Assembly (NCBI GenBank): GCA_964630665.1
Contig: CAZVVN010000012.1
Coordinates: 1-60,983, forward strand
Direction of reading: 5' to 3'
DNA length: 60,983 nt
Source of the DNA: UBA9619 sp964630665
Lineage (GTDB): Bacteria > Pseudomonadota > Gammaproteobacteria > Arenicellales > UBA868
This document shows positions 35,140 to 44,286 of this stretch, one piece after another. Made by a program: the position numbers and the translations under genes. The notes below the pieces were generated by a model that was not told where the DNA came from, ran no database searches, and saw nothing but the letters and a program-made list of their open reading frames with translations. Positions within the stretch are counted from its first letter, which is position 1, and the number at the start of each line of letters is the position of its first letter.

Positions 35140-35309
35140 GAGCTCCCCCTATTTGTGTCATGAAGTACCCAGACGTGGTCTGATAAGTGTAGAGGAGAAC
35201 CCATTGTGATTTCCAGTGCCCTCTCGAGCTACATTTATGCTGGTTCCTGGGTCGGTTGTGGTCCAGAATTAGAGGCTGGATCAGGCGGTTTTCTCACGGA
35301 GAAGCAGGC

Positions 35310-36071
35310 ATGCGATTGAAAGACAAGGTGGCCCTGGTAACAGGGGGTGCTTCCGGCATTGGGGCGGCCAGCGGCCGCCTGTTTGCCCGAGCGGGTGCAA
35401 GCGGTGTCGTGATCGCGGACGTCGATGATGATCTCGGAATGCGGGTGGCCAATGAGATCAAAGATGATGGCGGGCAGGCTATTTTTTTGCATCTGGATGT
35501 CAGCGATGAACAGCAGTGGATCGATGCGGTCGCGACCACGCTTGAGCGATATGGCGGCCTGGATGTCACGCTGAACAATGCGGGGGTGTCGATCCCGGAA
35601 GCCAGGGTCAAGGTCGAAGATACTACGCTGGATGCCTGGAACCGATCGCACGTTGTCAACACGACCGGTGTGTTCCTGGGCACCAAGCACTCCATAGCGC
35701 CGATGCGGGCAGCCGGCGGCGGCTCGATCATCAACATCTCGTCGATCTACGGAATCGTCGGCAGCACCGGGTCCACGGCCTACCACTCGTCCAAGGGCGC
35801 GGTGCGCACCTTCACCAAAGCTGCAGCGGTCCAGTACGCGCCAGAAAAGATCCGCTGCAATTCCGTGCACCCGGGCTTCGCGGATACGCAGATGACCGCT
35901 GTACTGCACGCTGACCCCGTCCAATGGAAGATACGGGTGGATAAGACACCACTAGGGCGAATGGGCACTGCCGAAGATATCGCCTGGGGTTGTGTATTCC
36001 TGGCGTCTGACGAATCCAGCTTCATGACCGGTGCGGAACTCGTCATCGACGGGGGCATGACTGCCCAGTAA
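35310..36071 (+). CDS. Short-chain dehydrogenase/reductase
   Basis: 253 residues from ATG 35310, with GGAG nine bases upstream. TGGASGIG cofactor motif, Asp after strand 2 (IADVD, NAD preference), NNAG, catalytic Ser (NISSIYG) and YHSSK. The C-terminal half reads CNSVHPGFADTQM and ends IDGGMTAQ. It resembles cyclohexanol/3-beta-hydroxysteroid-type SDRs. It probably shares a transcript with the next SDR, 35 bases on. Confidence 0.88.
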   Translation: MRLKDKVALVTGGASGIGAASGRLFARAGASGVVIADVDDDLGMRVANEIKDDGGQAIFLHLDVSDEQQWIDAVATTLERYGGLDVTLNNAGVSIPEARVKVEDTTLDAWNRSHVVNTTGVFLGTKHSIAPMRAAGGGSIINISSIYGIVGSTGSTAYHSSKGAVRTFTKAAAVQYAPEKIRCNSVHPGFADTQMTAVLHADPVQWKIRVDKTPLGRMGTAEDIAWGCVFLASDESSFMTGAELVIDGGMTAQ

Positions 36072-36106
36072 ATCTGCAAGCGTAAAAAAGGAGGATACTG
36101 TCGACC

Positions 36107-36880
36107 ATGAAACTCGAAGGCAAGGTTGGACTCGTGACGGGTGCTTCGGGCGGTATCGGCAACGCGATCGCCGAAAGACTCGCCCGGGAAGGTGCTGACG
36201 TTGCGCTGGCGGATATTCGGACCGATCAACTGCCGGAGTTACTGAATACCGTCCAGTCCCACAACCGTCGAGGACTGGTGGTGCCGGTCGATGTCGTCGA
36301 TAAGATCCAGGTCGACAACATGGTCAGCCAGGTGATCGACACCTTTGGCCGCATTGACATCTTTTTCAACAATGCCGGAATCATCAGGGTTCAGGAATTT
36401 TTTGATATCAAAGAGTCGGACTGGGACCAGGTGATGGACGTGAATCTCAAAGGGGTATTCCTGTGCGGTCAGGCCGTGGCACGTCACATGGTCGAGCACG
36501 GTGGGGGCAAGATCATCAACACGGCCTCCCTGGCCGCCCATCGGGGACGTCCCGAGATCGCAGCCTATGCCGCCAGCAAGACGGCCGTCGTATCCTTGAC
36601 CCGTTCCATGGCGCTGGCGTTGGCTGATAATGGCATTACGGTCAACGCACTGGCACCCGGCATCGTCGATACGGAAATGTGGTCATACATCGACCAGCGC
36701 ATGGCAGAGATGTGGAATCGAGATATCGGCGAGTCCATCCGGAAACGGACTGAGATCATACCCCTGAAACGGCCGGCCCAGGCCGACGATGTAGCAAATG
36801 TCGCCGCTTTTCTAGCATCCGGCGAGGCCGATTACATCACCGGCCAGACCTTCTATATCGATGGCGGAGATTCAGCTTAA
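36107..36880 (+). CDS. Short-chain dehydrogenase/reductase, polyol-type
   Basis: 257 residues, start ATG after AAGGAGG. TGASGGIG, LADIR (NAD preference), NNAG, NTASLAA and YAASK are all present. The C-terminal block PGIVDTEMWSYIDQRMAEMWNRDIG resembles sorbitol/galactitol dehydrogenase-type SDRs, so a sugar alcohol is a reasonable guess. It converges on the TRAP DctQ gene. Confidence 0.88.
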   Translation: MKLEGKVGLVTGASGGIGNAIAERLAREGADVALADIRTDQLPELLNTVQSHNRRGLVVPVDVVDKIQVDNMVSQVIDTFGRIDIFFNNAGIIRVQEFFDIKESDWDQVMDVNLKGVFLCGQAVARHMVEHGGGKIINTASLAAHRGRPEIAAYAASKTAVVSLTRSMALALADNGITVNALAPGIVDTEMWSYIDQRMAEMWNRDIGESIRKRTEIIPLKRPAQADDVANVAAFLASGEADYITGQTFYIDGGDSA

Positions 36881-36939
36881 TCCCCAGATCCATTCTGAGA
36901 ATTAAGAGCTGGCGGCACCCCGCAAGACTGCCAACCGTG

Positions 36940-37575
36940 CTATTCAAAGGCGGAATGGGAGTCCCGCGTAAAAGCCTCTGACCTCGTCTCGGTCACCAGT
37001 TCTTGCGGTCCCCATAATCGGATGGCAAGCCGGATCAGCAGCGACAGGGCGGAAAAAAGCAGGAGAGAGAACCCGACCAGCAGAAACGACTTGATAAACC
37101 ACCGGTTACCGATCCCAATCAGCACCGACGTGCCTTCGTCAGTGATCCAGGCAGACATGAAGAAACCCCATCCGTAATAGATCAAAACCGCAAGAAACGG
37201 CACAAGCAGCACCACTCCGCCGGCCACTTCCACCCACAGCCGTCCTTTGACACCCAGCATCGGCCTGAAAAGATCCAGGCGCACATGGGCGTTATAAACA
37301 TAGGCATATCCCATGGAGAGGAGGAAAAGAATCGCATGCATGTGCCACTCCGAGTCCTGCAGCTTAGGTGAATTCATCAGGTGGAAAAGACCCGTTTCGA
37401 TCACAAACGGCATTTTGCGCAAAAATTTACGGGACACCGCGTCGAAGATAATGACGCCAATCAGCGGCAGTATCAGCCAGCCAGCCAGCCGTCCCAGCCA
37501 GATGACCGGGCGTTCAAGCCAATCGGCCACCTTCAACCAGGCACGGCATTTGTGGATCTTCGGCGTTTGATTCAT
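36940..37575 (-). CDS. TRAP transporter small permease (DctQ)
   Basis: 211 residues from ATG 37575 (MNQTPKIHK). Four membrane helices. The family pattern appears as VIIFDAVSRKFL, then SEWHMHAILFLLSMGYAY and then HVRLDLFR. DctQ couples with DctM for sodium-driven uptake of organic acids delivered by a periplasmic DctP. It follows DctM with the start overlapping just past the DctM stop. No DctP gene is nearby. Confidence 0.9.
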   Translation of the reverse strand: MNQTPKIHKCRAWLKVADWLERPVIWLGRLAGWLILPLIGVIIFDAVSRKFLRKMPFVIETGLFHLMNSPKLQDSEWHMHAILFLLSMGYAYVYNAHVRLDLFRPMLGVKGRLWVEVAGGVVLLVPFLAVLIYYGWGFFMSAWITDEGTSVLIGIGNRWFIKSFLLVGFSLLLFSALSLLIRLAIRLWGPQELVTETRSEAFTRDSHSAFE

Positions 37576-37591
37576 ATGATGACGGCTCGGG

Positions 37592-38950
37592 TCAATCAAA
37601 AAGACGATGTGGCAGCCACATCGCGATATCTGGAAAGGCCATGACCAGGCCCACACAGGTCAACTGCAGGATCACGAACGGGATGATACCGACATAGATC
37701 TGGCTCATCGTCACCGATTCGGGTGACACCCCTTTGACGTAAAACAGCGCGAGACCCATCGGCGGTGTAAGAAACGAGGTCTGCAGTGTGACTGCAACGA
37801 GGACCGCGAACCAGTAGATCACATCCGCCTGGGGCACATGACCACCGAAATCAAGCAGCGCCACCAACGGCGCGAATACCGGCACCACGACCAGAAGAAT
37901 CTCCAGAACATCGAAGAAAAATCCCATCACGAAGATCAACAGGATCGCGACAACCAGGATCCCCCAGTTACTCAGGCCCGCCTCGTTAACCAGGGCCAGG
38001 ATCAACTCGTCTCCGCCGAGGACACGGAATACGTAGGAAAAACAGGTCGCCCCAATAAAGAGAAAAAAGATCATGCCGATCATCATGGCGCTTCGACGCA
38101 GACAATCGGTCAGCGTCGCCAGGTTCAACTTGCCCCGCGCCAGCGCCAGCACCATGGCGCCCGCAGCGCCCACTGCCGCCGACTCAGTAATGGTGACAAA
38201 GCCAGTGAGTATTGAGCCGAGCACCATGGAGATGAGCACTACTGGCGGCAGCACGCCACGGATGAATATCGCGAAGATCTCTGCCCCCGACAGTCGATCA
38301 TTCTGAGCCGGCAGCTTGGGGGCGGCTTCCGGAACGATCAGGGTATAGATGCCGATATAGAACAGGTAAAGTCCCGACAAAAGCAGTCCGGGATACAGTG
38401 CCGCAGCGAATAACATGCCGATGGACATCGGCAGCAGCTCAGCAAGGAACACCAGCAGAATGCTGGGCGGAATAAGAATACCAAGGGTTGATGAGGCTGC
38501 GATCGTACCGAGCGCCAGGGTCGGGCGGTAGCCTGCACGCAACATCGGTGGCAACGCGATCAGGGTCATGACGACCACCGACGCACCCACCACACCGGTG
38601 ATGGCGGCAAAGATCGTGGCCATGACAGTGACTGCCATCGCCATGCCGCCGGGCACACGCCGCAGCAGAATCTGTAGCGTCTCGAGCAGATCCTTGGCGA
38701 TCTCGGACCGCTCCAGCATCACACCCATAAAGACAAAAAGTGGAACGGCAATGATCGCAAAGTTATCAGCAATCATCCAGATCCTGGGCAGAAAGTTGAA
38801 AAACTCGATCAGCGAGAACACACCTGCCTGCCAGCCGAGAATGCCGAAAAGAACCGCCACGCCCCCCAGAACGAAGCCAATCGGATAACTCGTGAAGACC
38901 AGCAGCATCAATGCGGCGAACATCAATAGTGGCAGGAACTCGACGAACAT
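37592..38950 (-). CDS. TRAP transporter large permease (DctM)
   Basis: 452 residues from ATG 38950, about 12 helices. Signature stretches: SSTLGILIPPSILLVFLAEL, SEAAAVGA-like ITESAAVGAAGA, FFFDVLEILLVVVPVFAPLV and TSFLTPPMGLALFYVKGV. It shares the unusual phrase SLIEFFNF-PRIW with the DctM at 56.2 kb, so the two are close paralogues. Gene order is DctM then DctQ, the reverse of the common order. Confidence 0.93.
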   Translation of the reverse strand: MFVEFLPLLMFAALMLLVFTSYPIGFVLGGVAVLFGILGWQAGVFSLIEFFNFLPRIWMIADNFAIIAVPLFVFMGVMLERSEIAKDLLETLQILLRRVPGGMAMAVTVMATIFAAITGVVGASVVVMTLIALPPMLRAGYRPTLALGTIAASSTLGILIPPSILLVFLAELLPMSIGMLFAAALYPGLLLSGLYLFYIGIYTLIVPEAAPKLPAQNDRLSGAEIFAIFIRGVLPPVVLISMVLGSILTGFVTITESAAVGAAGAMVLALARGKLNLATLTDCLRRSAMMIGMIFFLFIGATCFSYVFRVLGGDELILALVNEAGLSNWGILVVAILLIFVMGFFFDVLEILLVVVPVFAPLVALLDFGGHVPQADVIYWFAVLVAVTLQTSFLTPPMGLALFYVKGVSPESVTMSQIYVGIIPFVILQLTCVGLVMAFPDIAMWLPHRLFD

Positions 38951-39065
38951 TACTGCCGACCTCTTAGCGTCTCGACCTGGCCACTCGCGGCCTGCCCCCG
39001 GCAACGCTGCTCAGTCCACTCGGACTTTGCCGCCTCTGAAATGGTTCTCCGGCTCACCACCTGGT

Positions 39066-39206
39066 TCAGGCAGCAGGCGTCCACAACCCGCCCAGTAATC
39101 CATAGAACAGGTTGACCACGATGAATATGATCACCGAGCAGGCGCTGATCGCCAACAGAAGGAGCAGCAACTTTCGCGCCATTCTGGTCGCTGGTAGGCG
39201 ATTCAT
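39066..39206 (-). CDS. 46-residue single-helix membrane protein, unknown
   Basis: MNRLPATRMARK is followed by a 30-residue hydrophobic helix and LWTPAA. GGGGC stands just before the ATG at 39206, a mediocre ribosome site. It lies 115 bases upstream of the DctM start on the same strand, so it could be an accessory peptide of the TRAP operon. No family is recognised and translation is not certain. Confidence 0.35.
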   Translation of the reverse strand: MNRLPATRMARKLLLLLLAISACSVIIFIVVNLFYGLLGGLWTPAA

Positions 39207-39389
39207 GAGCCCCGCCCGGCACGGCGCCGGCGACTGACGGGCGGGTCCGGTATCGCCACCGGTGTGCAAGTCATCCTGCAAGAGAACCCACCCAATGGGG
39301 AGAGGGCCCGATAAGCGAATTGGTTTGTCACTGATAGACCAGCAGCGTGGACTGGATTCATGCCTGGACGAGAAAAGCGAGGACGGGTT

Positions 39390-39977
39390 TCAGGCGTCAA
39401 GGGCTGCGGCGACAAAATCCAGCCGGTCCTGTCCAAAGAACATCTGACCGTCGACAAAGAACGTCGGCGCACCAAAGGCGCCTCGCTGAACTGCTTCTTC
39501 GGTGTTGGCCTTGAGTTCGTCTTTAACCGACTGCTCAGCGATGCGGGCCATGAAATCGCCAGGATCAAAACCGGCCTCGGTCAGCACTTTAGCGATGATC
39601 TCCGGTTCGTTGAGGTTGCAGGGTTTCACCCACATGGCCCTGAAGATGGCATCGCGATAGGCCTTGAACCGGTCTGAAGCCCGGTAAGCCACAGCCCCGC
39701 GCATCAGCGCCAGGGTGTTGACGGGGAAAAAGGGATTGCGCTTGTACGCTACCCCGTAACGTGTGGCAAAGCGCGCCAGGTCGGCACTCATGTAGGTGCC
39801 TTTGGCCGGGACCATGACCGGACTCTGGTTTCCAGTCGCCTTGAACACACCGCCCAACAGCATGGGCCGCCAGTCGATCGTTGCACCGGCCTGTTCTGCG
39901 ATACCCGGTAACTGGTTAGCAGCCTGGTAGACCGTCGGGCTGCCAAAATCAAAGAAAAATTCAACGACTCCCGTCAT
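39390..39977 (-). CDS. 2-hydroxychromene-2-carboxylate isomerase-like DsbA/GST-kappa protein
   Basis: 195 residues. The N-terminal strand FFFDFGSPTVYQA has the Ser/Tyr pattern that binds glutathione in kappa-class GST and HCCA isomerase, in place of the CXXC of DsbA. The helical insertion and the C-terminal GAFGAPTFFVDGQMFFGQDRLDFV block are diagnostic. HCCA isomerases act in aromatic hydrocarbon breakdown; related members handle other glutathione-dependent isomerisations. It precedes nothing else on its strand before the small protein at 39.1 kb. Confidence 0.9.
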   Translation of the reverse strand: MTGVVEFFFDFGSPTVYQAANQLPGIAEQAGATIDWRPMLLGGVFKATGNQSPVMVPAKGTYMSADLARFATRYGVAYKRNPFFPVNTLALMRGAVAYRASDRFKAYRDAIFRAMWVKPCNLNEPEIIAKVLTEAGFDPGDFMARIAEQSVKDELKANTEEAVQRGAFGAPTFFVDGQMFFGQDRLDFVAAALDA

Positions 39978-39992
39978 CGGTTCTTCCCCTCC

Positions 39993-40721
39993 CTAGTGCG
40001 GTTCGATCCACGGTCTGAGGTCAGCCTCCTGGGTCCATGCAGAGGGTTTCTGGCGATGCAGTTGCCAGTAGACCTCAGCGATCTCGCGGGGGTTCAGGAT
40101 ACCATCCTGATCCTTACGGGCGTAGACCTCAGGGAACATCTTCTCAATCCACTTTGTGTCGATGGCACCGTCAATCACGACGTGTGCCACATGAATACCC
40201 TCCGGCCCCAGTTCCCGGGCCATCGACTGGGCCAGTGCGCGCAGCCCGAATTTCGCTCCGGCAAACGCGCTGTACCCGATGCCGCCGCGAACACTTGCAG
40301 TGGCGCCGGTGAACAGAATGGTGCCGCGACCGCGGGGCTTCATGTAGTGGGCCGCCTCACGGCCGGTCAGAAATCCGGCAAAACAGCCCATTTCCCAGAC
40401 TTTGTAATAGACCCTGGTGGTCGTCTCGTTGATCAGAAAGCGAACATTGCCACCGATGTTGAACACGCACACTTCCACCGGACCGATATCCTCTTCGACC
40501 TTTCTGAACATCTCCTGGACCTGTTCTTCACGGCGGGCATCGGTCCCGAAAGCGACCGCGCGACCACCGGCTTCTTCGATCCGCCCGACCAGTGGCTCGA
40601 GTTCATCCGGATTGCGGCGTGAAACACATGCAATATAGCCTTCTCGTGCGAATCGCTCGGCCACGGCACCTCCGGTGGCATCCCCGGCCCCCATCACGAC
40701 CACAACTTTATCGCTGTCCAT
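39993..40721 (-). CDS. Atypical SDR lacking the catalytic Tyr (SDR_c10-like)
   Basis: 242 residues with SDR fold, but the Gly motif is MGAGDATGGA and NNAG is replaced by NIGG. The YxxxK position reads SAFAGAK, so Phe replaces the catalytic Tyr while Lys is kept. This combination is known for the SDR_c10 subgroup. The C-terminal block AHVVIDGAIDTKWIEKMFPE is also characteristic. Catalysis, if any, must differ from classical SDRs. Two bases separate its start from the stop of the upstream classical SDR, so they are co-transcribed. Confidence 0.85.
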   Translation of the reverse strand: MDSDKVVVVMGAGDATGGAVAERFAREGYIACVSRRNPDELEPLVGRIEEAGGRAVAFGTDARREEQVQEMFRKVEEDIGPVEVCVFNIGGNVRFLINETTTRVYYKVWEMGCFAGFLTGREAAHYMKPRGRGTILFTGATASVRGGIGYSAFAGAKFGLRALAQSMARELGPEGIHVAHVVIDGAIDTKWIEKMFPEVYARKDQDGILNPREIAEVYWQLHRQKPSAWTQEADLRPWIEPH

Positions 40722-40723
40722 CC

Positions 40724-41482
40724 CTAGTACGTCGCCCGACCACCACTTAAATCAAATGCGGCACCCGTGGTAAAGGAGTTTTCTTCCGACACCATCCAGG
40801 CGACCATTGCCGCGATCTCCTCGACCAGCACAAAACGCCCGCGTGGGATCTTGGACAGCATGTAGTCGATGTGCTGCTGACTGATCTGGTCAAAGATGCG
40901 AGTCTTGGCTGCAGCCGGACTGATGCAGTTGACCGCAATCTCCAGATCTGCCGTTTCCTTGGCCAACGACTTGGTCAGCGCAATCACACCAGCCTTCGCG
41001 GCGCTGTATGCTGCCGCATTCGGGTTCCCCTCTTTTCCCGCGATAGACGCGACATTGACGATCCGCCCGTAGTTCTGTTCCCGCATCATCGGTACGACCG
41101 CCCGGCAGCAGTAGTACACCCCGTTGAGATCGACATCAATCACCTGTTGCCAGTCGCTAATCGAGTATTCCCAGGACGGTATCGTTGGACCGGCAATACC
41201 GGCATTATTGACCAGGATATCGATGCCCCCCATCTCGACGGCACTGCCCCCGGCAGCCGCGGCCACCGAGGTCGGATCGGTGACATCGACCACCTGACTG
41301 TAGACCGGTCCTGGCGCAGTTTCTGAGAGGACCCCGCAGGAATCTCGCAACAAGGCCGCGTCCTGATCCCAGAGGCTGACGGCAGCTCCAGAGTCCAGCA
41401 GTCTCTGGGTGACACTCAGCCCGATCCCCTGGGCAGCCCCTGTGACCACAGCCCGACGTCCATTCAGATCAATTTGGTTCAT
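40724..41482 (-). CDS. Short-chain dehydrogenase/reductase (FabG-like)
   Basis: 252 residues. TGAAQGIG, Asp in LWDQD, NNAG, NVASIAG and YSAAK all present, so it is a competent NAD-type SDR resembling 3-oxoacyl-ACP reductases and 3-hydroxybutyrate or acetoacetyl-CoA-type enzymes. First gene of a leftward operon with the atypical SDR and perhaps the DsbA-fold isomerase. It is divergent from the MarR gene, with a palindrome 19 bases before its start codon. Confidence 0.88.
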   Translation of the reverse strand: MNQIDLNGRRAVVTGAAQGIGLSVTQRLLDSGAAVSLWDQDAALLRDSCGVLSETAPGPVYSQVVDVTDPTSVAAAAGGSAVEMGGIDILVNNAGIAGPTIPSWEYSISDWQQVIDVDLNGVYYCCRAVVPMMREQNYGRIVNVASIAGKEGNPNAAAYSAAKAGVIALTKSLAKETADLEIAVNCISPAAAKTRIFDQISQQHIDYMLSKIPRGRFVLVEEIAAMVAWMVSEENSFTTGAAFDLSGGRATY

Positions 41483-41501
41483 GGTTAATAACCTCGGTTA
41501 C

Positions 41502-41532
41502 AATAGCCTTGCTTATTATAAGCCAGGCTATT
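41502..41532. promoter_or_regulatory. MarR-type palindromic operator
   Basis: A 31-base near-perfect inverted repeat: outer arms AATAGCC/GGCTATT and inner arms GCTTAT/ATAAGC around a central T, with only the two-base linkers (TT, CA) breaking symmetry. It lies between the divergent SDR and marR genes and ends 11 bases before the marR ATG. This is the classical place for a MarR dimer to repress both directions. Confidence 0.75.
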
Positions 41533-41543
41533 AAATTGGACCA

Positions 41544-42020
41544 ATGCTGCGAGAGAATCTAGAGCGCAATTTCGGTTTCATTCTGAACGACGTGGCGCGC
41601 TTGCTCCGGACCACATTTGATCGGCGGGCAAGATCGATTGATCTGACCCGCTCACAGTGGTGGGTGCTGACGCACTTGTACCGCCGGGATGGCCTGAACC
41701 AGTCTGAACTGGCGGATATTCTCGAGATCGAGAAACCCACACTGGGTCGACTGCTCGATCGTCTTGAAACCAAAGGCTGGCTGCGACGTGAGCCTGACCC
41801 GCTGGACCGCCGAGTCAAGCGAGTGTTTCTGACCGACGAGGTCAAACCCGCGATGAAATCTCTGCGCCGGATCGCTGCGGACTTCCGGAGCGATGCCCTG
41901 GCGGGCCTCAGCCAAAAACAGCGTGAGCAATTCGTCGACACGCTGCTCGATATCAAGGCCAACCTACTGGCGCTGTCCAGCGACGGCCAGCCGCATCCCA
42001 AGACCCGCAAGCGGGGCTAA
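41544..42020 (+). CDS. MarR-family transcriptional regulator
   Basis: 158 residues. Winged helix: DLTRSQWWVLTHLYRRDGLNQSELADILEIEKPTLGRLLDRLE, then the wing WLRREPDPLDRRVKRVFLT with the conserved Asp-Arg pair. N- and C-terminal helices give the dimer. It probably represses itself, the following EmrA gene (five bases downstream) and the divergent SDR operon through the 41502-41532 palindrome. MarR/EmrR-type regulators respond to phenolic or hydrophobic ligands. Confidence 0.93.
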   Translation: MLRENLERNFGFILNDVARLLRTTFDRRARSIDLTRSQWWVLTHLYRRDGLNQSELADILEIEKPTLGRLLDRLETKGWLRREPDPLDRRVKRVFLTDEVKPAMKSLRRIAADFRSDALAGLSQKQREQFVDTLLDIKANLLALSSDGQPHPKTRKRG

Positions 42021-42025
42021 GGCAG

Positions 42026-43168
42026 ATGGCGGGCACAGCAAGACGATTCTGGCCGAGCAGGCGGATCCTGCTTCGCTCGGTCCTGCTCGTACTGATACCC
42101 CTGAGTGTGATTTTTGTGGGCGTCTATCTCTACGCTGCCGGTGGCCGTTACGTCAGCACTGAGAACGCGTACGTCAAGGCCAACGTGATCATCATCAGTC
42201 CTGAAATCTCCGGCCGGGTGACCTTGGTTGGGATCGAAGACAACCAGCCAGTTACGCTCGGCCAGGTGCTGTTGCAGCTTGATGCCCGTCCCTACGAGAT
42301 CGAACTCGCCAGGGCCAGAGCCCGGATGGATGTGATTGGTACCGAATTGAACTCTTTGCGAGCCGACCATCGTGAAGCCGAGGTTCAAACGGAACAGGCC
42401 CGGGAGAAAGTCAGGCATTTCAAACGCCGCTTAGAGCGTCAGAAAAAACTGAGGAACCAAGGGCTCGGCATCGAGGAACAGTATGACGAGGCCTACCATG
42501 CACTGCAGGTTTCCAAAAAGCAGGTCCAGATCATCCAGCAGCGCGTGCAAAAAGTGCTGGCCTCGCTCGACGGTGATGCCGCGCTGCCGGTGGACCAACA
42601 CCCCCGGTACCTGGCTGCACGATCGATCTACGATCAGGCAGCTATCGACCTGGCGGGTACCACCATACGGGCTCCGGCATCGGGTGTAGTCAGTAACATG
42701 AAACTGCAGGTTGGGGAATACGCCCAAGCCGGCAAACCAGTGTTCAGCCTGATCGAGGACGATCCTGTGTGGATCGAAGCCAACCTCAAGGAAACCCAGC
42801 TCACTCACATTCATCTTGGCCAGCAGGCAACCGTCGTGGCTGACGCCTATCCGGACGCGATCTGGAATACCAGCGTCGCCAGCATTGCCCCGGCTACCGG
42901 TGCTGAATTCTCCGTACTACCGCCCCAGAACGCGAGCGGCAACTGGGTCAAAGTCGTCCAGCGCATACCGATCCGTCTGCAGATCGATAACAACGACCCC
43001 GTGTACCGCCTGAGGGCAGGCATGACGGTGACTGTCCGTATAGACACCCGCCGTGAACGTCAGTTGTCAGGCCAGATGCGCGATGTCGTGGGTGACCGGG
43101 ATGTCCTGGGCATGATCCGCGGCCTGGGGCAGAAGGCCCTGGCCTGGACTGAACCCGGCACGGAGTGA
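42026..43168 (+). CDS. Membrane-fusion protein of an EmrA/HlyD-type efflux system
   Basis: 380 residues. An N-terminal anchor (about 16-38) is followed by a beta-barrel/lipoyl start (TENAYVKANVIIISPEISGRV), a long coiled-coil hairpin (about 95-190), then the second lipoyl half (TTIRAPASGVVSNMKLQVGEYAQAG) and the barrel (VWIEANLKETQLTHIHLGQ). It links an inner-membrane EmrB exporter to an outer-membrane channel. Co-transcribed with marR. The likely EmrB partner is on the opposite strand, converging from 45.8 kb. Confidence 0.92.
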   Translation: MAGTARRFWPSRRILLRSVLLVLIPLSVIFVGVYLYAAGGRYVSTENAYVKANVIIISPEISGRVTLVGIEDNQPVTLGQVLLQLDARPYEIELARARARMDVIGTELNSLRADHREAEVQTEQAREKVRHFKRRLERQKKLRNQGLGIEEQYDEAYHALQVSKKQVQIIQQRVQKVLASLDGDAALPVDQHPRYLAARSIYDQAAIDLAGTTIRAPASGVVSNMKLQVGEYAQAGKPVFSLIEDDPVWIEANLKETQLTHIHLGQQATVVADAYPDAIWNTSVASIAPATGAEFSVLPPQNASGNWVKVVQRIPIRLQIDNNDPVYRLRAGMTVTVRIDTRRERQLSGQMRDVVGDRDVLGMIRGLGQKALAWTEPGTE

Positions 43169-43191
43169 CCCGGTAAACGTCCTGTCACCGG

Positions 43192-44286
43192 CTAATCAGG
43201 TAGCCGGTACTCCTCAAGCGCCGCGAAATCGAGGCTAATACCGTGACCCGCTCGCTCGGGTGCCAGCGCCAGCCCGTCTTCCAGCGAAAGCGGCTCCGCG
43301 ATGAACCGTTCCAAACCAAAGCCGTGCACTTCGAGGTAGGACGCGTTGGGCACTGCAGCCAACAGGTGGACGTGAATGTCGTGGACGCCGTGAGAGGTCA
43401 CCCGAAGACCCGATGATTCGGCCAGGCTGGCGACCTCGAGCCAGGGTGTGATACCGCCGAGCGTGGCCGCATCGGGTTCCGGATAAGTGACCCCGCCGCG
43501 TTTGATCAGATCCTCGAACTCATACACGCTGTGTAGGTTTTCGCCGCTGGCGATGGGAATACCACCGCTGCTCGCGACCCTGGCATGCCCTTCGATGTCA
43601 TCCGGGATGGTCGGTTCCTCAAGCCAGTACGGGCCTATAAGGGCCAGAGCCTTCGCGGCACGTTCAGCCTCACTCGCACTCCAGCGCATGTTGGCATCGA
43701 CCATCAGTGGAAAATCGGCCCCGAGAAATTCACGCATCGCCCGTACCCTGCTGACGTCCTCATCCAGAAGGGGTCGGCCGACCTTCATTTTGATCGCCTG
43801 GAAACCCTGCGCGAGAAAACCTTCGCCCTGTGCGATCAGTTCATCGATCGAGAAGTCGAGGTCGATGCCGCCGGCATAGGCCTGCACCTGCCGGTTCGAG
43901 CCGCCGAGAAACCGCCACAGCGGCTGGCCGGCAGACCTGGCTTTCAGATCCCACAATGCAATGTCAATTGCGGCCATGGCAAAGGCCCCGATCCCGCCGC
44001 GACCGACAAAGTGGACCCGCCACCACATCGACTGCCAGAAATCTTCCAGGGGATCCGGATTGCTCGCCAGCAGAAACGGCCCAAGGTCATCCCTGATCAG
44101 GGCGTGGATCGCCGAAGCCCCGATTCCGTGCACTGTGTACGTGTAGCCGAGGCCTTCGCAGCCGTGGTCGTCGACGACACGCACCGTGATCAGGCCAAAA
44201 TGCGTCATCTCACCGTGGGTGGCGTCCGACAAGGCGACCGGCAGGGGCACCTGGAAATGGTCGACCTTGAATTCGATTATCTTCAA
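43192..44286 (-). CDS. Mandelate racemase/muconate lactonizing enzyme family (enolase superfamily)
   Basis: 364 residues from TTG 44286, overlapping the exporter stop as TTGA. Enolase-superfamily residues are visible: catalytic K-x-K (AIKMKVG), metal ligands Asp (MVDANMRW), Glu (YWLEEPTIPDD) and Glu (ASGENLHS), and the His of the His-Asp dyad region (SHGVHDIHVHL). It abstracts the proton alpha to a carboxylate to racemise or dehydrate it. The mandelate-racemase-like pattern suggests a sugar-acid or aryl-acid substrate, but none can be named. Last gene of the exporter operon. Confidence 0.9.
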   Translation of the reverse strand: MKIIEFKVDHFQVPLPVALSDATHGEMTHFGLITVRVVDDHGCEGLGYTYTVHGIGASAIHALIRDDLGPFLLASNPDPLEDFWQSMWWRVHFVGRGGIGAFAMAAIDIALWDLKARSAGQPLWRFLGGSNRQVQAYAGGIDLDFSIDELIAQGEGFLAQGFQAIKMKVGRPLLDEDVSRVRAMREFLGADFPLMVDANMRWSASEAERAAKALALIGPYWLEEPTIPDDIEGHARVASSGGIPIASGENLHSVYEFEDLIKRGGVTYPEPDAATLGGITPWLEVASLAESSGLRVTSHGVHDIHVHLLAAVPNASYLEVHGFGLERFIAEPLSLEDGLALAPERAGHGISLDFAALEEYRLPD

